This document shows, piece by piece, positions 25,952 to 35,523 of a DNA stretch of 64,000 nucleotides. The notes below the pieces were generated by a model that was given only the letters and a program-made list of their open reading frames with translations, was not told the DNA's origin and ran no database searches. The position numbers and the translations under genes are program-made. Numbering within the stretch: the stretch's first letter is position 1; each line of letters opens with the position of its first letter. The stretch comes from Salinisphaera dokdonensis (GTDB lineage: Bacteria; Pseudomonadota; Gammaproteobacteria; Nevskiales; Salinisphaeraceae), in NCBI RefSeq assembly GCF_040361215.1, contig NZ_APND01000001.1:124001-188000 (forward strand). The letters run 5' to 3'.

Positions 25952-28823
25952 AGTCGATCCTCACCGGCCCCGACGTACTGGCCTTGTAGCGCAACGTCAC
26001 GGCATCACCGCCACCACTGCGTGCCGCGCCGTCGGCACTTACGCGGCAACCGCGGATTCCGGCCAGCTCTATTTCGAGCGGCACGTATTCCGACGCCATT
26101 TCGAGCACCGTAGACCCTTCATCGACCTGCCATTGGGTAACACGGCCGTTCGACCGGCGCACGTGGGGCACGGAAGGCACGGCGCCATCCAGTTTCAGAT
26201 TTACCCGCGCATCACCCGACAGGGCGACGTACCGCCCCTGGCTCAGATCGCGAACGCCAACCACACCAGTCGACGACGCGATATCCGGCCAGCCGAGTGA
26301 AGCGGGCAGACGCAACGTACGCATGTTCGTGGCCCCTGTGATCTGCCAGTCGCCGTCAAGGCGACGTGCCACGCCCGCGTTGTACCAGTTACGCGCAATG
26401 CGACTATAAGTACTTGTATATATAGGCAGCGTCTGCTCTGACTTCACGTAGTCGAACACGTCCTTGAGCGCATTCAGCGATGCCGGCTGCCCTGCCGAGT
26501 AGAAATGGAAATAGATATCGATCGGCTTCAGGCGGCGCGGCGTATCGGTGAGCTTGTATGTCTCGATCACGCGACGAAAGCCCCAGAGCGGCCGGGTCAT
26601 GAAATTTGTGTAGATATTCTCGTTCGTCTGCGGCGACAGGACCTGCACATGATCGCCGAACGGCCGCAGCGACGGCGACACATTGGTCAACGACGGGTTG
26701 TCCGTGGTGACGTGCGTATTGCCGCCGTTGAGGTTGTCGAGGCCGTACTGATCCGCGAGTGCGACCGCCTCTTTCGGGGGCAGCGCGTCGCCGCTCCAGA
26801 GCACCATCTTGACCTTCTTGCCGGGCGGCGCGAGTTTTTCGTTGATATAGCGCGTCGAGCCTTCGATTTCCTTCTCGAGCGAGAAGCGATAGTCCTTGAT
26901 CGGCAGATTGTAGCCCTCGCCTGCGGCCGTCTTGCCCTCTGCGGTCAACTCGCCCTCGCGCAGGTTCAGCCAAGCGAAGGGGTGACTGAAGGTATGCGTC
27001 GCAATCTCGACCCAAGGCAGCTTAAAAATTTCGCGCGCGATCGGCTCGAGCGTGGTGGTCAATTCCGGATACAACCCGTCGGGCGCGAGCTCGCCCTCGA
27101 TGATCGACACCGTGGTCGGCACGCGATACTCACGAAAGATCTGCTTGAGCATCACCTCACCCGTAAACGGGCTGCCGGGGAACGCCGCGCGATTCATGAA
27201 CGCGTCGCCATCGACTTCCGTCATCCAGTAGCGGGAACCGTTTTCAGTGGTGGCGTCAGGTATTGGAATAGTCGGCAGCGACAGCGCACGCGACAGGAAA
27301 GCGAACGGATCCAGAATCCAGCGGCTCTCGTCGCCGATGCCGTCCTGCAAAAGCCATGGCGACAGCGCCACGCCGCCCCAGTCAGCGGTGATGACCGGCG
27401 CAAACTCGATGTTGTCCCCGCTCGAGACCACAAGGTGCGATACGACGTCATCGTTCATCGCCTTGTAGCCGGACTGTTCCGGACGGCTGTGGCTCGGCAT
27501 GCCTTCGAAGCCAAGCAGCGCGTCGCTGGAGACCACCTTCGGGCTGCTCTCGACGTCCGATGCGACGACCTGCACGCCCATCCGCTCGGCAAGATCGCCG
27601 GAAATTGGAACACCCGGGTCGCCGAGCATCGCGACTTTCATGCCGTCATCCATCTGTTCGAGCAACCAACTGCGATAGTTCGTGCCGTTGCCGACCCGCG
27701 CATTGAACCAGGTCACGATGCCCGCATAGCGCCCGACGAGTGTATCGTTCGGCAACGCACGGTTCACGTCCTGATATACGGCCCCATAACCCAGGTATTC
27801 CAACGGCGTTGCGGCATACAGATGGGCACTCGCATAACCGAATTCGCCGTACTCGGTTGAGGTATCGTCGTAAAGGATCAGAACCTTGCGCGGCATCGGC
27901 TCGATCGTGCCGACGCCCACCTGATTCAACGCGCCGTTGGTCACCCACGGCACCAGCCCCGCGTCGGCAATGCGTTGCGCGGTTGCCCGCGCCTCGTCGC
28001 GTTTCGACGGCTCCACATAATCGATAGCAATCGCCGGCACCCCGTAGGTATCGCGAACCTCGCCCAACTTACCCAGCAGGTACTCGGTGTCCTCCGGCCT
28101 GACGTTTCGATAGCTCTGCGTGCGTGCATCCCACGACTTGTAGAGTGACTCGGCGGCCACGCCAACAATCTCGTCCTGCACCTGATCGAGAATCTCGAAG
28201 CCGCGATTCAGAAGCAGCTTGACTCCCGGAAACTCGCTGCGGATTCGGCGGATCAACGTGACCAGCGCCTTTTGTTGCTGCTGCACCGAAACTTCATCGG
28301 TGGCGAACAAGCGGTAGCTGTCGAGCGTATCCAAAAACACCGCGCGGTAACCGGCTTCCCAAAGCGGCCGCACCCGCTCGTTGACGATGTAATCGCCCCA
28401 TTCGGAATGGCTGAGATCCGCGACCTGGCTGTTCCAGTTTTCGTTCCTGGCCTTGAGTGCTGCCTGGGGAACGGCGTCGGCGCCCCGCCATTGCTCTGCT
28501 TCGCCAAGACTCACGTAAGCGAATGCCATGGTGCCGTACTGCTCGATCGCCTTGAACTGCTTATCGCTTAGATGCTCGGACTCCACTACCGCCCAGTCGA
28601 ACTGGTTGAGCATGTGCACCGGCACGTCATTGCCATAGTAAAAGGCAACGCTGGGCTGATCGCCCGTATCGGCCGGCGCTTGTGTCGCCATCATGAACAC
28701 CGCCAGCAGAATCGCGAGGGCCTTCCCGACGAACGTGTTGCAGCAGCGAGACCACGGACAATGATAGCCGCCGCGGGCCGCGACCTCGCTCTGCTGCGAG
28801 AAATGATAACCGGCAAAGGTCAC
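25944..28823 (-). CDS. pelA: Pel hydrolase/deacetylase PelA
   Basis: A 959-residue periplasmic protein when started at the GTG at 28823, whose GTGA overlaps the pelX stop and which has AGGAG seven bases before it; the frame is open to 28916. A hydrophobic export segment lies near residues 34-52 (GKALAILLAVFMMATQAPA). The N-terminal part is a GH-type TIM barrel (VAFYYGNDVPVHMLNQFDW, FLDTLDSY). The C-terminal half is a polysaccharide deacetylase with the metal/catalytic residues visible as DGD (WMTEVDGDAFMN) and HTFSHPF. PelA deacetylates GalNAc residues, making Pel cationic, and can cut the chain. The long N-terminal region before the hydrophobic segment is unusual for a signal peptide. Confidence 0.95.
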   Translation of the reverse strand: MTFAGYHFSQQSEVAARGGYHCPWSRCCNTFVGKALAILLAVFMMATQAPADTGDQPSVAFYYGNDVPVHMLNQFDWAVVESEHLSDKQFKAIEQYGTMAFAYVSLGEAEQWRGADAVPQAALKARNENWNSQVADLSHSEWGDYIVNERVRPLWEAGYRAVFLDTLDSYRLFATDEVSVQQQQKALVTLIRRIRSEFPGVKLLLNRGFEILDQVQDEIVGVAAESLYKSWDARTQSYRNVRPEDTEYLLGKLGEVRDTYGVPAIAIDYVEPSKRDEARATAQRIADAGLVPWVTNGALNQVGVGTIEPMPRKVLILYDDTSTEYGEFGYASAHLYAATPLEYLGYGAVYQDVNRALPNDTLVGRYAGIVTWFNARVGNGTNYRSWLLEQMDDGMKVAMLGDPGVPISGDLAERMGVQVVASDVESSPKVVSSDALLGFEGMPSHSRPEQSGYKAMNDDVVSHLVVSSGDNIEFAPVITADWGGVALSPWLLQDGIGDESRWILDPFAFLSRALSLPTIPIPDATTENGSRYWMTEVDGDAFMNRAAFPGSPFTGEVMLKQIFREYRVPTTVSIIEGELAPDGLYPELTTTLEPIAREIFKLPWVEIATHTFSHPFAWLNLREGELTAEGKTAAGEGYNLPIKDYRFSLEKEIEGSTRYINEKLAPPGKKVKMVLWSGDALPPKEAVALADQYGLDNLNGGNTHVTTDNPSLTNVSPSLRPFGDHVQVLSPQTNENIYTNFMTRPLWGFRRVIETYKLTDTPRRLKPIDIYFHFYSAGQPASLNALKDVFDYVKSEQTLPIYTSTYSRIARNWYNAGVARRLDGDWQITGATNMRTLRLPASLGWPDIASSTGVVGVRDLSQGRYVALSGDARVNLKLDGAVPSVPHVRRSNGRVTQWQVDEGSTVLEMASEYVPLEIELAGIRGCRVSADGAARSGGGDAVTLRYKASTSGPVRIDCG

Positions 28824-29779
28824 GTGGAAGCTCCTGTATTCGCATTGCGCGAGGCAGACCGAACGAGTTGCGCGAGACCGTCCGCCAACGACCATTCCGC
28901 TTTGATGTCGAGCCACTCACGCAACCGCGAGGCGTCGCCGCAGGAATGACGGATATCGTCTGCCCGGCCCGCGACATGCTCAGGGGCGAGCTTGACGCCC
29001 ATCACATCGCGCAGCGTATCGACCAATTCAAGCAAATCGATGGTCGACCCGGTCGCGACATTGCAGGCGCCGCCATGGTCGCTGAAAAGCGCGGCCACGT
29101 TCGCACGCGCCACGTCCTCGACATAGACAAAGTCGCGCGTCTGTCCCCCGTCGCCATAGATCACCGGAGCCTGCCCCTGCGCGAACCGGTCCACGAACTT
29201 GGAGATGACCCCGGCATAAGGGGACGCCGGATCCTGCCGCGGACCATAGACATTGAAAAAACGCATCCCCATGCAGGACAGCCCGTGCAGACTGGCAAAG
29301 AGTGCTGCATATTGCTCGTCGACCTGCTTTTCCAATCCGTAGGGGGACAGGGGCTCGAGCGCCGCATCCTCGGATAGCGGCAGCGACTCCGGTGTGCCAT
29401 ACACGGCCGCGGAAGACGCGTACACCACGCGCTTCACGCCCTGGCTGACCGCACATTGCAGCAGGTTTACAAAACCGAGAATATTCTGGCGCGCCGAGTG
29501 CACCGGGTCTTCCACCGACCGAATCACCGACACCTGTGCCGCCAAATGCAGACAGTGTGTAGTGCCGGTCAGCGCGGCCTCGAGAGCGCGCGCGTCGCAG
29601 ATATCGGCCTCGACGAATTCAAGGGCGTCATGCGACGGCAAATTCGACAGCTTGCCGGACGAAAGATTATCGACAACACAAACCGACGCGCCGGATGCAA
29701 GCAAGGCATCCACCGTATGCGAACCGATAAACCCGGCGCCGCCCGTGACAACGACTCGGGCGCGCTCACTGTGCGCCAT
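28820..29779 (-). CDS. pelX: UDP-N-acetylglucosamine C4-epimerase of the pel operon (PelX-like)
   Basis: A 319-residue short-chain dehydrogenase-type epimerase. Start at the ATG at 29779 with GGGAG five bases upstream. It has the NAD-binding VVTGGAGFIGSHTV, the LHLAAQVSVIRSV segment, the serine loop YASSAAVYG and the catalytic SPYGLEK (YxxxK). It resembles UDP-GlcNAc/UDP-Glc 4-epimerases. Being first in the operon and coupled to pelA by a GTGA overlap, it most likely corresponds to PelX, which makes UDP-GalNAc for the GalNAc-rich Pel polymer. A GalE-like UDP-galactose activity is an alternative. Confidence 0.88.
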   Translation of the reverse strand: MAHSERARVVVTGGAGFIGSHTVDALLASGASVCVVDNLSSGKLSNLPSHDALEFVEADICDARALEAALTGTTHCLHLAAQVSVIRSVEDPVHSARQNILGFVNLLQCAVSQGVKRVVYASSAAVYGTPESLPLSEDAALEPLSPYGLEKQVDEQYAALFASLHGLSCMGMRFFNVYGPRQDPASPYAGVISKFVDRFAQGQAPVIYGDGGQTRDFVYVEDVARANVAALFSDHGGACNVATGSTIDLLELVDTLRDVMGVKLAPEHVAGRADDIRHSCGDASRLREWLDIKAEWSLADGLAQLVRSASRNANTGAST

Positions 29780-29818
29780 CAATGCTCCCTGTGCAGTCCC
29801 CTAGCGCCGTGTAATCGA

Positions 29819-29836
29819 CGCTTACTTATGTAAGCG
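29819..29836. promoter_or_regulatory. Perfect palindrome upstream of the pel operon
   Basis: CGCTTAC at 29819-29825 pairs exactly with GTAAGCG at 29830-29836 around TTAT. It lies about 40-57 bases before the pelX start, next to a TATATT-like element on the minus strand. It is a candidate operator for a dimeric regulator of pel. No regulator gene is adjacent. Confidence 0.4.
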
Positions 29837-29944
29837 AATATAACACGATATTGCCTGCAGTTAGGAACAAATGCCCACACTGAAAAATCGTTATTTTCTT
29901 TACTCGCGCGCAGCCGGACGTACTTGCCGCAGCGCGGACGAACC

Positions 29945-31009
29945 TCAGCGATCTGAAGTAGGCACCACGAAGCGATCGCGTGAATCGAGCTTGGCCCACC
30001 ACGCGTTCATCAAAATGCTATAGCAAACGAATACGGCCAAGAATGCGACAAATCTCGCGCCTTCGCCTATGCCGAGGGCTTCCGAGAGCAGACCCGCTGC
30101 CATAAAGGCACCTGCGACCGCCAACCACGCATAAAGCGCCCACCCCGGCGTCAGCCCCGTGCGTTGGAGGACGTGATGGAAATGATAGCTGTCTGCCGCC
30201 AACGGGTTTTTCCCCCGCAGCAGGCGCGACCCCATTAGATATACCGTATCCACCAACGGCAGGCCGAACAGCCATACGGCCGTAATCGGATCCATAACAG
30301 CACTGGGGCCTTGCGCGGCCTGGATCGCAAACCAGGTCAACACAAAACCCAGCACCAGACTGCCCGCGTCACCAAGGAAAATACGCGCGTGGCGCTGCCA
30401 TGGCATGCGCAGATTAAAAAGCAGAAAACCGAGCACGCTGCCGATCGTCAGGCAAAGCAGAACGATATTGACTGCACTCGAGCCCGCCGCTACTACCATT
30501 ATGGTGCCGATCACCATCACTGCGAAGCCGCCCGCGAGACCATCCATGCCGTCAACCATGTTCACAGCGTTGATCACGCCGACAGCAGCAAATATCGTGA
30601 ACCAGATCGCGTGGCCGCCCAGCTCAAAATCCACGCCATTCACGAGCGCGCCGAGGTTCTGGAGATAGACCTCGCCAAAGAAACACATGCCAGCGCCCAC
30701 CGCGAGCACTTGGAGAGCCATGCGCACGGGAGCCGGCACATGCTTTCTGTCGTCCAGCGCGCCCAGCACCAGCAGCACGGTAATCCCGAACGCGAAACCA
30801 GCGAACTGCCGCGTGCCCACCAGCCCCGCACCCAAAACCAAGATAGTTACAGCAATGGCCAAGCCACCACACAAGGGGGTAGCGAGCGAGTGACTTTTAC
30901 GCCCGCCCGGATGATCCACATGCCCTAGCTTCAGGCAAAGCGGCTTCAAAAAGAAAATGGCAACCGCACTAGTAATGAAGGCGGCAACGGCTATTAAGAC
31001 ACCTGACAT
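29945..31009 (-). CDS. wecA: Undecaprenyl-phosphate N-acetylglucosaminyl 1-phosphate transferase (WecA-like)
   Basis: A 354-residue protein with about eleven membrane helices. Family motifs are all present: GGRKSHSLATPLCGG near residue 36, LGALDDRKHVPAP near 83 (the DD metal motif), NAVNMVDGMDGLAGG near 147, ARIFLGDAGSLVLGF near 210 and a late HFHH. It transfers GlcNAc-1-phosphate (or another HexNAc-1-P) to undecaprenyl phosphate and so starts repeat-unit assembly. Together with wecE further right, this suggests an ECA-like or O-antigen repeat unit begun by GlcNAc. It follows the dehydrogenase/epimerase pair after a 750-base gap. Confidence 0.9.
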   Translation of the reverse strand: MSGVLIAVAAFITSAVAIFFLKPLCLKLGHVDHPGGRKSHSLATPLCGGLAIAVTILVLGAGLVGTRQFAGFAFGITVLLVLGALDDRKHVPAPVRMALQVLAVGAGMCFFGEVYLQNLGALVNGVDFELGGHAIWFTIFAAVGVINAVNMVDGMDGLAGGFAVMVIGTIMVVAAGSSAVNIVLLCLTIGSVLGFLLFNLRMPWQRHARIFLGDAGSLVLGFVLTWFAIQAAQGPSAVMDPITAVWLFGLPLVDTVYLMGSRLLRGKNPLAADSYHFHHVLQRTGLTPGWALYAWLAVAGAFMAAGLLSEALGIGEGARFVAFLAVFVCYSILMNAWWAKLDSRDRFVVPTSDR

Positions 31010-31759
31010 CGGACCGCCATCATAAAGAACCCTGAAACCGAGTAAGCCCGACGCAAATTATCGCTTTGCAATATGACGATGCTATTGCGCTGGGCCAGAA
31101 TGGAGGTCGGCAAGTTAACAACCACCACTTGAATGCAGAATGAACATAAGGGCCACAATGTTTGGCGCATGATACCGCGTGTTGTGAGCCGCGCCACTGT
31201 TTACGTCGAAATTTCTTACAAAAAATTTCGGTATTTTTCGACGGGCAATTCCGCTCCTCGCGCCACCTATGATCGAGCGCGCAGTTCGTTATCAACGCGA
31301 ACCAAACGCTGCGCAGCAGCATTCAGCTCACGAAAACAATCCCCGCCTGCGCGACCGTGCTTAGAACGACCTAAATAATTCGGCCTCTGTAATAGAACCG
31401 CGAGCACGGCGACGTAAGCCTTGGTGCTGCGAGCCCTACGATGCCGACCGGCCAAACAAATCCAGAAATTCGCTATCGCGCACCTCAAAGGCTACAGACG
31501 GGACAACCTCAATCGGGCTGCACCGCCCGCATCGCGACAGCAGCTGCGAATTTTGCCGAAGAGGATGGAAGGCGAAGATCAACCGAGCGGCCTAGTCACT
31601 ATGACAAGAGTAGTAATCAAGGACACCTAGAGGTTGAGGGAAGCGCAACAGAAATACGGTCACGCTCCTAACCCGAAAACAAGCCGCAATGGCAATATCG
31701 CCCCTCAGCGATCGCTCTCCGCGCCTCGAAACAACATGCTTAATTACGGCGAGCGTCAC
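31010..31759. other. Intergenic gap, no supported gene
   Basis: About 750 bases between the epimerase and wecA-like genes. No frame gives a recognisable product. A 8+8 base inverted repeat (CGTCGAAA at 31204 and TTTCGACG at 31236) flanks an AT-rich tract that could hold a promoter for wecA. Confidence 0.5.
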
Positions 31760-32767
31760 TTATATTTTGTAGAAGGCGCGGTACCAATCCACAAAATTCT
31801 TGACGCCTTCCTCGACACTCACTTGTGGCCGATACCCGACAGCGTCGAACAAACCGGATACATCTGCACTTGTGGCCTCTATATCACCCGCCTGCATGGG
31901 CAATAGCTTCTTCTGGGCCTCGATACCGAGGCATTCTTCAAGGCGAGCGATATAGTCCATTAGGGGCACCGGTTGGCCATTACCGATGTTATAGATTCGC
32001 CAAGGCGCGCAGCTTGTGCCAAGCGTGGGCGCATCGCTCGACCACTCGGGGTCAGGCTGCGCCGGCTCATAAAGAATCCGCACCACCCCTTCCGAAATGT
32101 CATCGACGTATGTGAAGTCGCGCCTATGCTGGCCATGGTTGAACACAGGAATAGACTCGCCCGCGAGCATCTTCTTCGTGAACAGAAAGAGCGCCATGTC
32201 CGGCCGCCCCCACGGTCCGTACACCGTAAAGAAGCGCAGGCCAGTCGTCGGCAGCCCGTAGAGGTGCGAATAAGAATGCGCCATTAATTCAGTGGCACGC
32301 TTCGAGGCCGCATAGATGGCCGCCGGATGATCGGCCGTGCCCTGCGGCGAAAAAGGCATATCGGTCGAGAGGCCATAGGCCGAACTCGTCGACGCATAGA
32401 CCAGATGGCCCACATTCGTGTGCCGACAACCTTCGAGCACGTTCAGCGTGCCGGTGACGTTGCTGTCGATGTAGTCGTGCGGATGCGTCAAGGAATGCCG
32501 CACGCCCGCCTGCGCGGCCAGATGCACCACACCATCGAAGCGTTGCGCCTCGAACAAAGCAGGCATCGCTTCGCGATCCGCGATATTCAAATGCACAGAT
32601 TCGAATCCGTCACGCGCAACCAACCGATCCAACCGCGCCTGCTTGAGCGCTGGGTCGTAATACGGGTCCAAATTGTCGACGCCAACCACAGTCTCACCGC
32701 GATCCAGCAAACGATGCGCAACATGCGCGCCGATAAAGCCGGCCGCACCGGTGACGAGTACCTTCAT
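31760..32767 (-). CDS. NAD-dependent nucleotide-sugar epimerase (UDP-glucuronate 4-epimerase type)
   Basis: A 335-residue SDR epimerase with the NAD motif VTGAAGFIGAHVA, LAAQAGVRHSLTHP, the substrate loop YASTSSAYG and catalytic YAASK. VDNLDPYYDPALKQARL and RFFTVYGPWGRPDMALF are typical of the UDP-glucuronate 4-epimerase (LpsL/Cap1J) group. It would interconvert UDP-GlcA and UDP-GalA, or the corresponding N-acetyl uronates when paired with a TviB-type dehydrogenase, which is the next gene upstream. The exact substrate is open. The ATG is preceded by a usable AGAGATTC-type region. Confidence 0.85.
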   Translation of the reverse strand: MKVLVTGAAGFIGAHVAHRLLDRGETVVGVDNLDPYYDPALKQARLDRLVARDGFESVHLNIADREAMPALFEAQRFDGVVHLAAQAGVRHSLTHPHDYIDSNVTGTLNVLEGCRHTNVGHLVYASTSSAYGLSTDMPFSPQGTADHPAAIYAASKRATELMAHSYSHLYGLPTTGLRFFTVYGPWGRPDMALFLFTKKMLAGESIPVFNHGQHRRDFTYVDDISEGVVRILYEPAQPDPEWSSDAPTLGTSCAPWRIYNIGNGQPVPLMDYIARLEECLGIEAQKKLLPMQAGDIEATSADVSGLFDAVGYRPQVSVEEGVKNFVDWYRAFYKI

Positions 32768-32908
32768 AAGAATCTCTGCCGAATGGATTTGGCGCCGCGA
32801 GCCGGAGCCGCAGCCGGCGCATTATAACGCGCGACACCCAAGAATCCGGCCCGAAAAACGGTAGCGCTGATGTGGGTCGACTTAGCCCAACGGCCGCAAG
32901 CCATAGGG

Positions 32909-34195
32909 CTACAGCCGCCCGTCAGTCTCCGAGACTGCGAACGCGTACTTGACGTCGTAAACGATATGGTCCGGCTTGCAAAGCGCACGAATCTCAGCCG
33001 CACCCATTTGTTGGAACTCCCGATGCGCCACTGCGACCACGGCCGCGTCGTACATGCCCGTCTCGGGCGAGGCGACGGTACGCAAGCCGTACTCATGCTC
33101 CACTTTATCGGCATCCGCCCACGGGTCGTAGATGTCCACCACGACATCCATCTCCATCAGCTCGTGCACGATATCCACCACACGTGTGTTGCGGATATCC
33201 GGGCAGTTCTCCTTAAAAGTAATACCCATCATCAAAACTCGCGCGCCGTGCACCTGGATCTTGCGCCGAAGCATCAGTCGAATTACTTCGTGCGTGATAT
33301 AGCGCCCCATACCGTCGTTGATGCGTCGCCCAGCCAAGATCATTTCGGGATGGTACCCAGCCTCCTGGGCTTTGAAGGTCAAATAATAAGGGTCTACGCC
33401 AATACAATGTCCACCCACAAGACCTGGCCGGAATGGCAGGAAATTCCATTTGGTGCCTGCCGCCTTCAACACCTCTTCGGTATCGATCCCTAGACGCGTG
33501 AAAATCTTCGACAGTTCGTTGACAAGCGCCACGTTGATATCGCGCTGCACGTTCTCGATCACCTTCGCCGCTTCCGCGACCGCAATATTGGAAGCGCGAT
33601 GAATACCGGCAGGCACGATCGTGCCGTAAAGGGCGACCAAACGGTCCGCCACGTCATCGGTCGAACCCGATACCACCTTGGTGATATTCGCCAAGCCGTG
33701 CGCGGCATCTCCAGGATTGGCCCGCTCCGGGCTATACCCCACGAAAAAGCCTTGGTTGAATACCAGGCCGGATAGCGAAGCCAGAATCGGCACGCACCGT
33801 TCCTCGGTCGCCCCCGGGTAAACCGTGGACTCATAAACCACGATATCGCCCGCTTTTAGAAACGGCCCGATGGTACGAGACGCCTCCATCAACGGCTCGA
33901 AGTCCGGCACCTTGGCATCCGTTACAGGTGTGGGCACTGTCACTACGTAAATATTCGCGTCGGCCAGCGCCTGAGCCTCGGCCGAAAAGCGCACCGCAGA
34001 ACTGCGCAGATCGTCCTCACCCACCTCGCGCGTAAAGTCGTAGCCATCCGCAAGCTGCTCAATACGACGCGAATCGATATCGAAACCCAGCGTGTCGTAA
34101 TGCCGACCGAAGGCCACGGCAAGCGGCAAGCCCACGTACCCCAAACCAATGACGGCAATCGAAACGGAGCCTTCACACTGATCACCCGCAGCCAT
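32909..34195 (-). CDS. tviB: Nucleotide-sugar 6-dehydrogenase (TviB/WbpO family)
   Basis: A 428-residue UDP-sugar dehydrogenase. It has an N-terminal Rossmann motif IGLGYVGLPLAVAFG, VVTVPTPVTD, VYESTVYPGATEE, the central helix SNIAVAEAAKVIENVQRDIN, the catalytic Cys in RPGLVGGHCIGVDPYYL and the C-terminal MGITFKENCPDIRNT. This is the TviB/VipA/WbpO branch, which oxidises UDP-GlcNAc or UDP-GalNAc to the uronic acid in two NAD steps. GAGGGG precedes the ATG. It is divergent from the next plus-strand glycosyltransferase. It most likely supplies an amino-uronic acid for the surface polysaccharide. Confidence 0.92.
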   Translation of the reverse strand: MAAGDQCEGSVSIAVIGLGYVGLPLAVAFGRHYDTLGFDIDSRRIEQLADGYDFTREVGEDDLRSSAVRFSAEAQALADANIYVVTVPTPVTDAKVPDFEPLMEASRTIGPFLKAGDIVVYESTVYPGATEERCVPILASLSGLVFNQGFFVGYSPERANPGDAAHGLANITKVVSGSTDDVADRLVALYGTIVPAGIHRASNIAVAEAAKVIENVQRDINVALVNELSKIFTRLGIDTEEVLKAAGTKWNFLPFRPGLVGGHCIGVDPYYLTFKAQEAGYHPEMILAGRRINDGMGRYITHEVIRLMLRRKIQVHGARVLMMGITFKENCPDIRNTRVVDIVHELMEMDVVVDIYDPWADADKVEHEYGLRTVASPETGMYDAAVVAVAHREFQQMGAAEIRALCKPDHIVYDVKYAFAVSETDGRL

Positions 34196-35523
34196 CCGCC
34201 ACCCCTCGAAAATATGAACCGGCTCGAAAACGAGTCGCAGAACCTAACAACGAATAGACCTACCAGCGACACTGGTAAATCTTAGCAGCATCACTCGTCT
34301 GTACGCGTATCGCGTGACACGGCTTTCCCAATGGACTTCAGTATGTCTTAGATGGCTTCTTAGCATCTTGTAACGTGAGCAGACCCCCGAACTTGTTAGT
34401 CTGATTTAATTCAGCGGAACTATTCCTGCTAAAGACTCGAAGCGAGAGCAGTATCTAGCGACCACCTAGTCGTTACGTACTACCGGCGCGTCGATTCTGC
34501 CCGTCCAGTTCTCATCTGCTACCTCAATCACCCAAACAAACTATGTGTTTTTGCATATCGACCTGTTGACAGATCCCGAGAGCCTGGACTTCCCTCAAAG
34601 CACCTAACATGATCCACTCGATAAGTTAAAACAGGCGCACATTCTCAATTGCGACGTGCTTCGCGGGGCGCCACTGGAGCTAACTCACGAGCCAAGCGGT
34701 GTCATTTGCGGCGGCGCAGAACCGCATCCCAGCTCCGAACAGCCCGCTTATTCACCCCAACTGGAACTGACGTTTTCAACGTTCTGTAGCCATCTGCAGC
34801 CACGAAACAAGTCTCGAGAATTCGCAGAGCAGTTCCTTTCTTCTATGATTCAACCAATAAATCGCAAGAACATTTTAGCGCTGGAGGACCATTCTCTGAA
34901 AAAGATCCTACGCGCCAACGTCGCCGTACGCGGAAAGCAGCCGATGCCTTAGTGCGCGCCTAGCAGGGCACCTACGGCTTATCGGCCATATCACGAGCTA
35001 TTGGTCCGATAACTACGGTCCTCGATAATTCTCGAAGAAGCTAGGCCGCTTTCGGCGCTCTTCGCCCTGAAGGAGCGCCCGTTAATAATATAAACGGGGG
35101 CGGGTCGCAGCGCCCGAGACACGCTTCGCGGGGAGTATCGCCCCCACGCACTTCTGCAGCCATTCCAGTGTGGCAAGAGTGGTAGCGCTTCAGGTGTTAA
35201 CTGAAATAACGAGGCAGCCGATGTCGAAATGGTGTGTAGCCTATACACCGTCCCCTATGCGCTAGCGTCGGGGCCCTTCTTGGTGCAGACAGATAGGCCA
35301 TCACAATTAGTAAACAGCCAACAGACCACGGCTACCACTACCCGCTCGATGCCAAGAAAATTAAAAATACTCTAAGCCGTCAGCCACGCGAAACGATCGC
35401 GAGCGGCCTCAAGCGCACCTGCTTCGGAATTGGATCACCATCCGAGACGGACGCCCGTTCGCCGCGGCAGAGAGGCAGGAGTCGCACGTACACGTCGGTA
35501 GTCCTACTTAAGGAACCAAACGC
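34196..35523. other. Long divergent gap, no supported gene
   Basis: About 1.3 kb between the divergent tviB-like gene and glycosyltransferase. One stretch on the plus strand (about 34540-34950) reads as a fairly protein-like frame with an internal stop (FLHIDLLTDPESLDFPQS, then HDPLDKLKQAHILNCDVL) and may be a decayed gene of unidentified family. A GAGTGGTAGCGCT at 35177 is only loosely like the RfaH ops element. The rest shows nothing recognisable. Confidence 0.4.

Noticed and set aside
26505..27860. A 451-codon plus-strand frame
   Set aside because: Antisense to pelA; composition is Arg/His/Ala-biased as expected for a shadow.
35177..35189. GAGTGGTAGCGCT resembling the RfaH ops element
   Set aside because: Differs from GGCGGTAGCGTG at several positions and lacks the rest of a JUMPStart sequence; chance match is likely.
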